From NCBI GenBank assembly GCA_012269655.1, contig JAAXJV010000173.1:1-6483 (forward strand): a DNA stretch of 6,483 nucleotides, in the 5' to 3' direction. This document shows, in pieces, positions 4,532 through 6,483 of the stretch (positions are counted from its first letter, which is position 1; each line of letters begins with the position of its first letter). The notes under the pieces were generated by a model. The model was not told the origin of the DNA. It was given only the letters and a program-made list of their open reading frames with translations, and made no database searches. Both the position numbers and the translations under genes were made by a program. The stretch is from Pseudomonadales bacterium (GTDB taxonomy: Bacteria; Pseudomonadota; Gammaproteobacteria; Pseudomonadales; Litorivicinaceae).

Positions 4532-6466
4532 TTACGCCGGCTGATCCGGCGCCCCATCGGCCGGCGGCTCATCTGAGTCAGGTGATGCCGAGTCCATTTT
4601 GACTGGATCACTGGAATCGCCGTCGTCTTTGCTCTGTGGCGGCTCCCAATCCTTAGGCGGGCTGGGCTTTTTTCCATCCATGATTTCGTCGATTTGACTG
4701 GAGTCGATGGTCTCGTATTCCATCAACGCCGCGGCCATCAGCTCCATCTTGTCCCAGTTGTCTTCTAGGATTTTGTGTGCACGGGCATAGCATTCATCAA
4801 TAATTCGACGAACTTCCGCGTCAATCTTACGAGCCGTCTCGCCAGAGACGCCTTTAGCCGGCTGGGCCATGCTTCGGCCGACAAAGGGGTCGCCCTCTTC
4901 TTCGTCGTACAACAGCGGCCCCATTTCGGTTGATAAGCCCCACTTGGTCACCATTGCACGAGCAATCTTAGTGGCCCGCTCAATGTCATTGCTTGCTCCC
5001 GTCGTAACACCCATTTCACCCAGTGTCATTTCCTCGGCAATACGACCACCGAATAACGAGCAGATTTGCGACAACAGCCCCTGCTTGGAGTGACTGTATT
5101 TGTCCTCTTCGGGCAGGAACATGGTTACACCCAAGGCTCGCCCGCGCGGGATGATGCTGACCTTGTAAACGGGGTCATGCTCAGGCACCAGACGGCCTAC
5201 AATGGCATGCCCGGCTTCGTGGTACGCCGTATTCAGTTTTTCTGACTCTTTCATGACCATGGTCTTGCGCTCGGCGCCCATCATGATCTTGTCTTTAGCC
5301 AACTCGAAGTGAGACTGCTTAACCACTCGATCGCTAGAGCGAGCCGCAAACAAGGCTGCCTCGTTAACCAGGTTGGCCAAATCTGCGCCGCTAAAGCCCG
5401 GCGTTCCTCGAGCGATTACCGCCGGATTCACCTCGTCACTGACCGGTGTTTTACGCATGTGCACCTTCAAGATGTGCTCACGGCCGCGGATATCGGGCAG
5501 CCCGACGGTTACCTGACGGTCAAAACGACCCGGACGCAACAACGCACTGTCCAACACATCCGGGCGGTTGGTGGCCGCGATCACAATCACGCCATCGTTG
5601 ACGTCAAAACCGTCCATCTCGACCAACAGCTGGTTCAGAGTCTGTTCTCGTTCGTCATGACCGCCCCCCAGTCCAGCACCACGCTGTCGGCCTACCGCAT
5701 CGATCTCATCAATGAAGATGATGCAGGGAGACTGCTTTTTGGCCTGCTCGAACATATCTCGGACTCGGCTCGCGCCAACGCCGACGAACATCTCTACGAA
5801 ATCCGAACCTGATATTGTGAAGAAGGGCACCTTGGCTTCGCCGGCAATGGCTTTAGCCAACAAGGTCTTACCTGTACCTGGTGGCCCCGCCATCAGCACG
5901 CCACGAGGAATACGACCACCGAGTTTCTGGAACTTACCTGGGTCTTTCAGGAAATCGACCAGCTCTTTGACGTCTTCTTTCGCCTCGTCACAGCCGGCGA
6001 CATCCATAAAGGTCGTCTTGATTTGATCTTCGCTAAGCAAGCGTGCTTTGGATTTACCAAAGCTCATCGGGCCACCACGGCCACCGCCACCGCCTTGCAT
6101 CTGACGCATGAAAAACATAAATACGGCCAGAATAATCAGGATCGGAAAACTGGCGACCAGTAGCTGAGACCAAACGCTCTGCTGTTCAGGTTGCTGGCCC
6201 TCAATCACGACATTGTGGTCTAACAAATCATCAATAAGGCGGGGATCACTGATGGCAGGACGAGTCGTCTCGAACGTTTCGCCGTTAGCCCGAGTGCCTT
6301 TGATGGTGTACCCACTGATCACGACGCTTCGCACCTGGTCTCGATTCACTTCCTCGACGAAGTCTGAATAGGATAGCTGTCGCTGGGTGGGCTCCACGCT
6401 GAAGTTGTTGAACACCGTCAACAAGACCCCGGCGATGATCATCCACAAAATCAAATTACGCGCCAT
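4532..6466 (-). CDS. ftsH: ATP-dependent zinc metalloprotease FtsH
   Basis: FtsH is the hexameric inner-membrane AAA+ protease that degrades misassembled membrane proteins and selected cytosolic regulators (LpxC and sigma-32 in E. coli). The 644-residue protein is full length. Membrane segment 1 spans about 4-20, followed by a periplasmic domain and then segment 2 (about 102-120). A Gly-rich linker (125-132) follows. Walker A is GPPGTGKT (194-201), the pore loop MFVGVG (226-231), Walker B IIFIDEID (249-256), and the second region of homology runs through RPGRFDR (311-317). The zinc site is HEAGH (416-420) with the third ligand Asp494 in ASNDIERA. The tail after about 597 is acidic, Pro-rich and probably disordered. 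The ATG at 6466 has AGGAG five bases upstream. TAA is followed directly by an in-frame TAG. In relatives rlmE lies immediately upstream; here the window ends. Confidence 0.99.
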   Translation of the reverse strand: MARNLILWMIIAGVLLTVFNNFSVEPTQRQLSYSDFVEEVNRDQVRSVVISGYTIKGTRANGETFETTRPAISDPRLIDDLLDHNVVIEGQQPEQQSVWSQLLVASFPILIILAVFMFFMRQMQGGGGGRGGPMSFGKSKARLLSEDQIKTTFMDVAGCDEAKEDVKELVDFLKDPGKFQKLGGRIPRGVLMAGPPGTGKTLLAKAIAGEAKVPFFTISGSDFVEMFVGVGASRVRDMFEQAKKQSPCIIFIDEIDAVGRQRGAGLGGGHDEREQTLNQLLVEMDGFDVNDGVIVIAATNRPDVLDSALLRPGRFDRQVTVGLPDIRGREHILKVHMRKTPVSDEVNPAVIARGTPGFSGADLANLVNEAALFAARSSDRVVKQSHFELAKDKIMMGAERKTMVMKESEKLNTAYHEAGHAIVGRLVPEHDPVYKVSIIPRGRALGVTMFLPEEDKYSHSKQGLLSQICSLFGGRIAEEMTLGEMGVTTGASNDIERATKIARAMVTKWGLSTEMGPLLYDEEEGDPFVGRSMAQPAKGVSGETARKIDAEVRRIIDECYARAHKILEDNWDKMELMAAALMEYETIDSSQIDEIMDGKKPSPPKDWEPPQSKDDGDSSDPVKMDSASPDSDEPPADGAPDQPA

Positions 6467-6483
6467 TGTTACTCCTGCTGGGC

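Noticed and set aside
4535..4551. Perfect 6-bp inverted repeat CGCCGG/CCGGCG at the ftsH 3' end
   Set aside because: It lies in the coding sequence for the last residues of FtsH, has no T run and is short; GC-rich codons explain it.
6469..6483. Possible last four codons of rlmE (A-Q-Q-E-stop) two bases before ftsH
   Set aside because: The position fits the conserved rlmE-ftsH order, but four codons are too few to identify a gene.
1..6483. Mobile element, CRISPR array or prophage
   Set aside because: No transposase or integrase, no regularly spaced repeats and no terminal inverted repeats were seen.

Overview
This window is a chromosomal segment of a gammaproteobacterium. Five recognisable genes run leftwards on the minus strand: ftsH, folP, glmM, tpiA and secG, followed by a tRNA-Leu(GAG). 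The backbone ftsH-folP-glmM-secG-leuU is the E. coli arrangement. The insertion of tpiA between glmM and secG is the Pseudomonas-type version, so a pseudomonad or oceanospirillad-like lineage is more likely than an enterobacterium. The genus cannot be named from this sequence.

Layout, right to left in the direction of transcription. ftsH (AAA+ membrane protease) is complete and ends in an intrinsic terminator that touches the folP ribosome binding site. folP (dihydropteroate synthase) overlaps glmM (phosphoglucosamine mutase) by ATGA. A 52-nt spacer carries a perfect 9-bp hairpin that encloses the region just upstream of the tpiA start. tpiA (triosephosphate isomerase) overlaps secG (translocase subunit) by one base (TAGTG), and secG starts with GTG. 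The tRNA-Leu begins 10 nt after secG and is followed by a strong 12-bp terminator. The rimP-nusA-infB genes that normally follow this tRNA in relatives are not in the window.

Left of the operon, a 328-bp gap (821-1148) separates the tRNA from a minus-strand gene for a predicted secreted protein with two BamE/OmlA-like repeats. The gap is not empty. On the plus strand it holds a promoter-like pair of boxes, several hairpins, a C-rich loop and two successive intrinsic terminators, none of which can serve the annotated minus-strand genes. I read this as a probable unannotated small RNA gene of about 120-170 nt. The far left edge (3-224) is the C-terminal end of an unrecognised plus-strand protein that converges on the secreted-protein gene with only 2 bp between stop codons.

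The operon is housekeeping: membrane protein quality control (FtsH), folate (FolP), cell-envelope amino sugar supply (GlmM), glycolysis (TpiA), secretion (SecG) and a leucine tRNA. The points most worth a second look are the candidate small RNA, the hairpin and possible 12-codon leader ORF at the tpiA start, and several altered signature residues in FolP.
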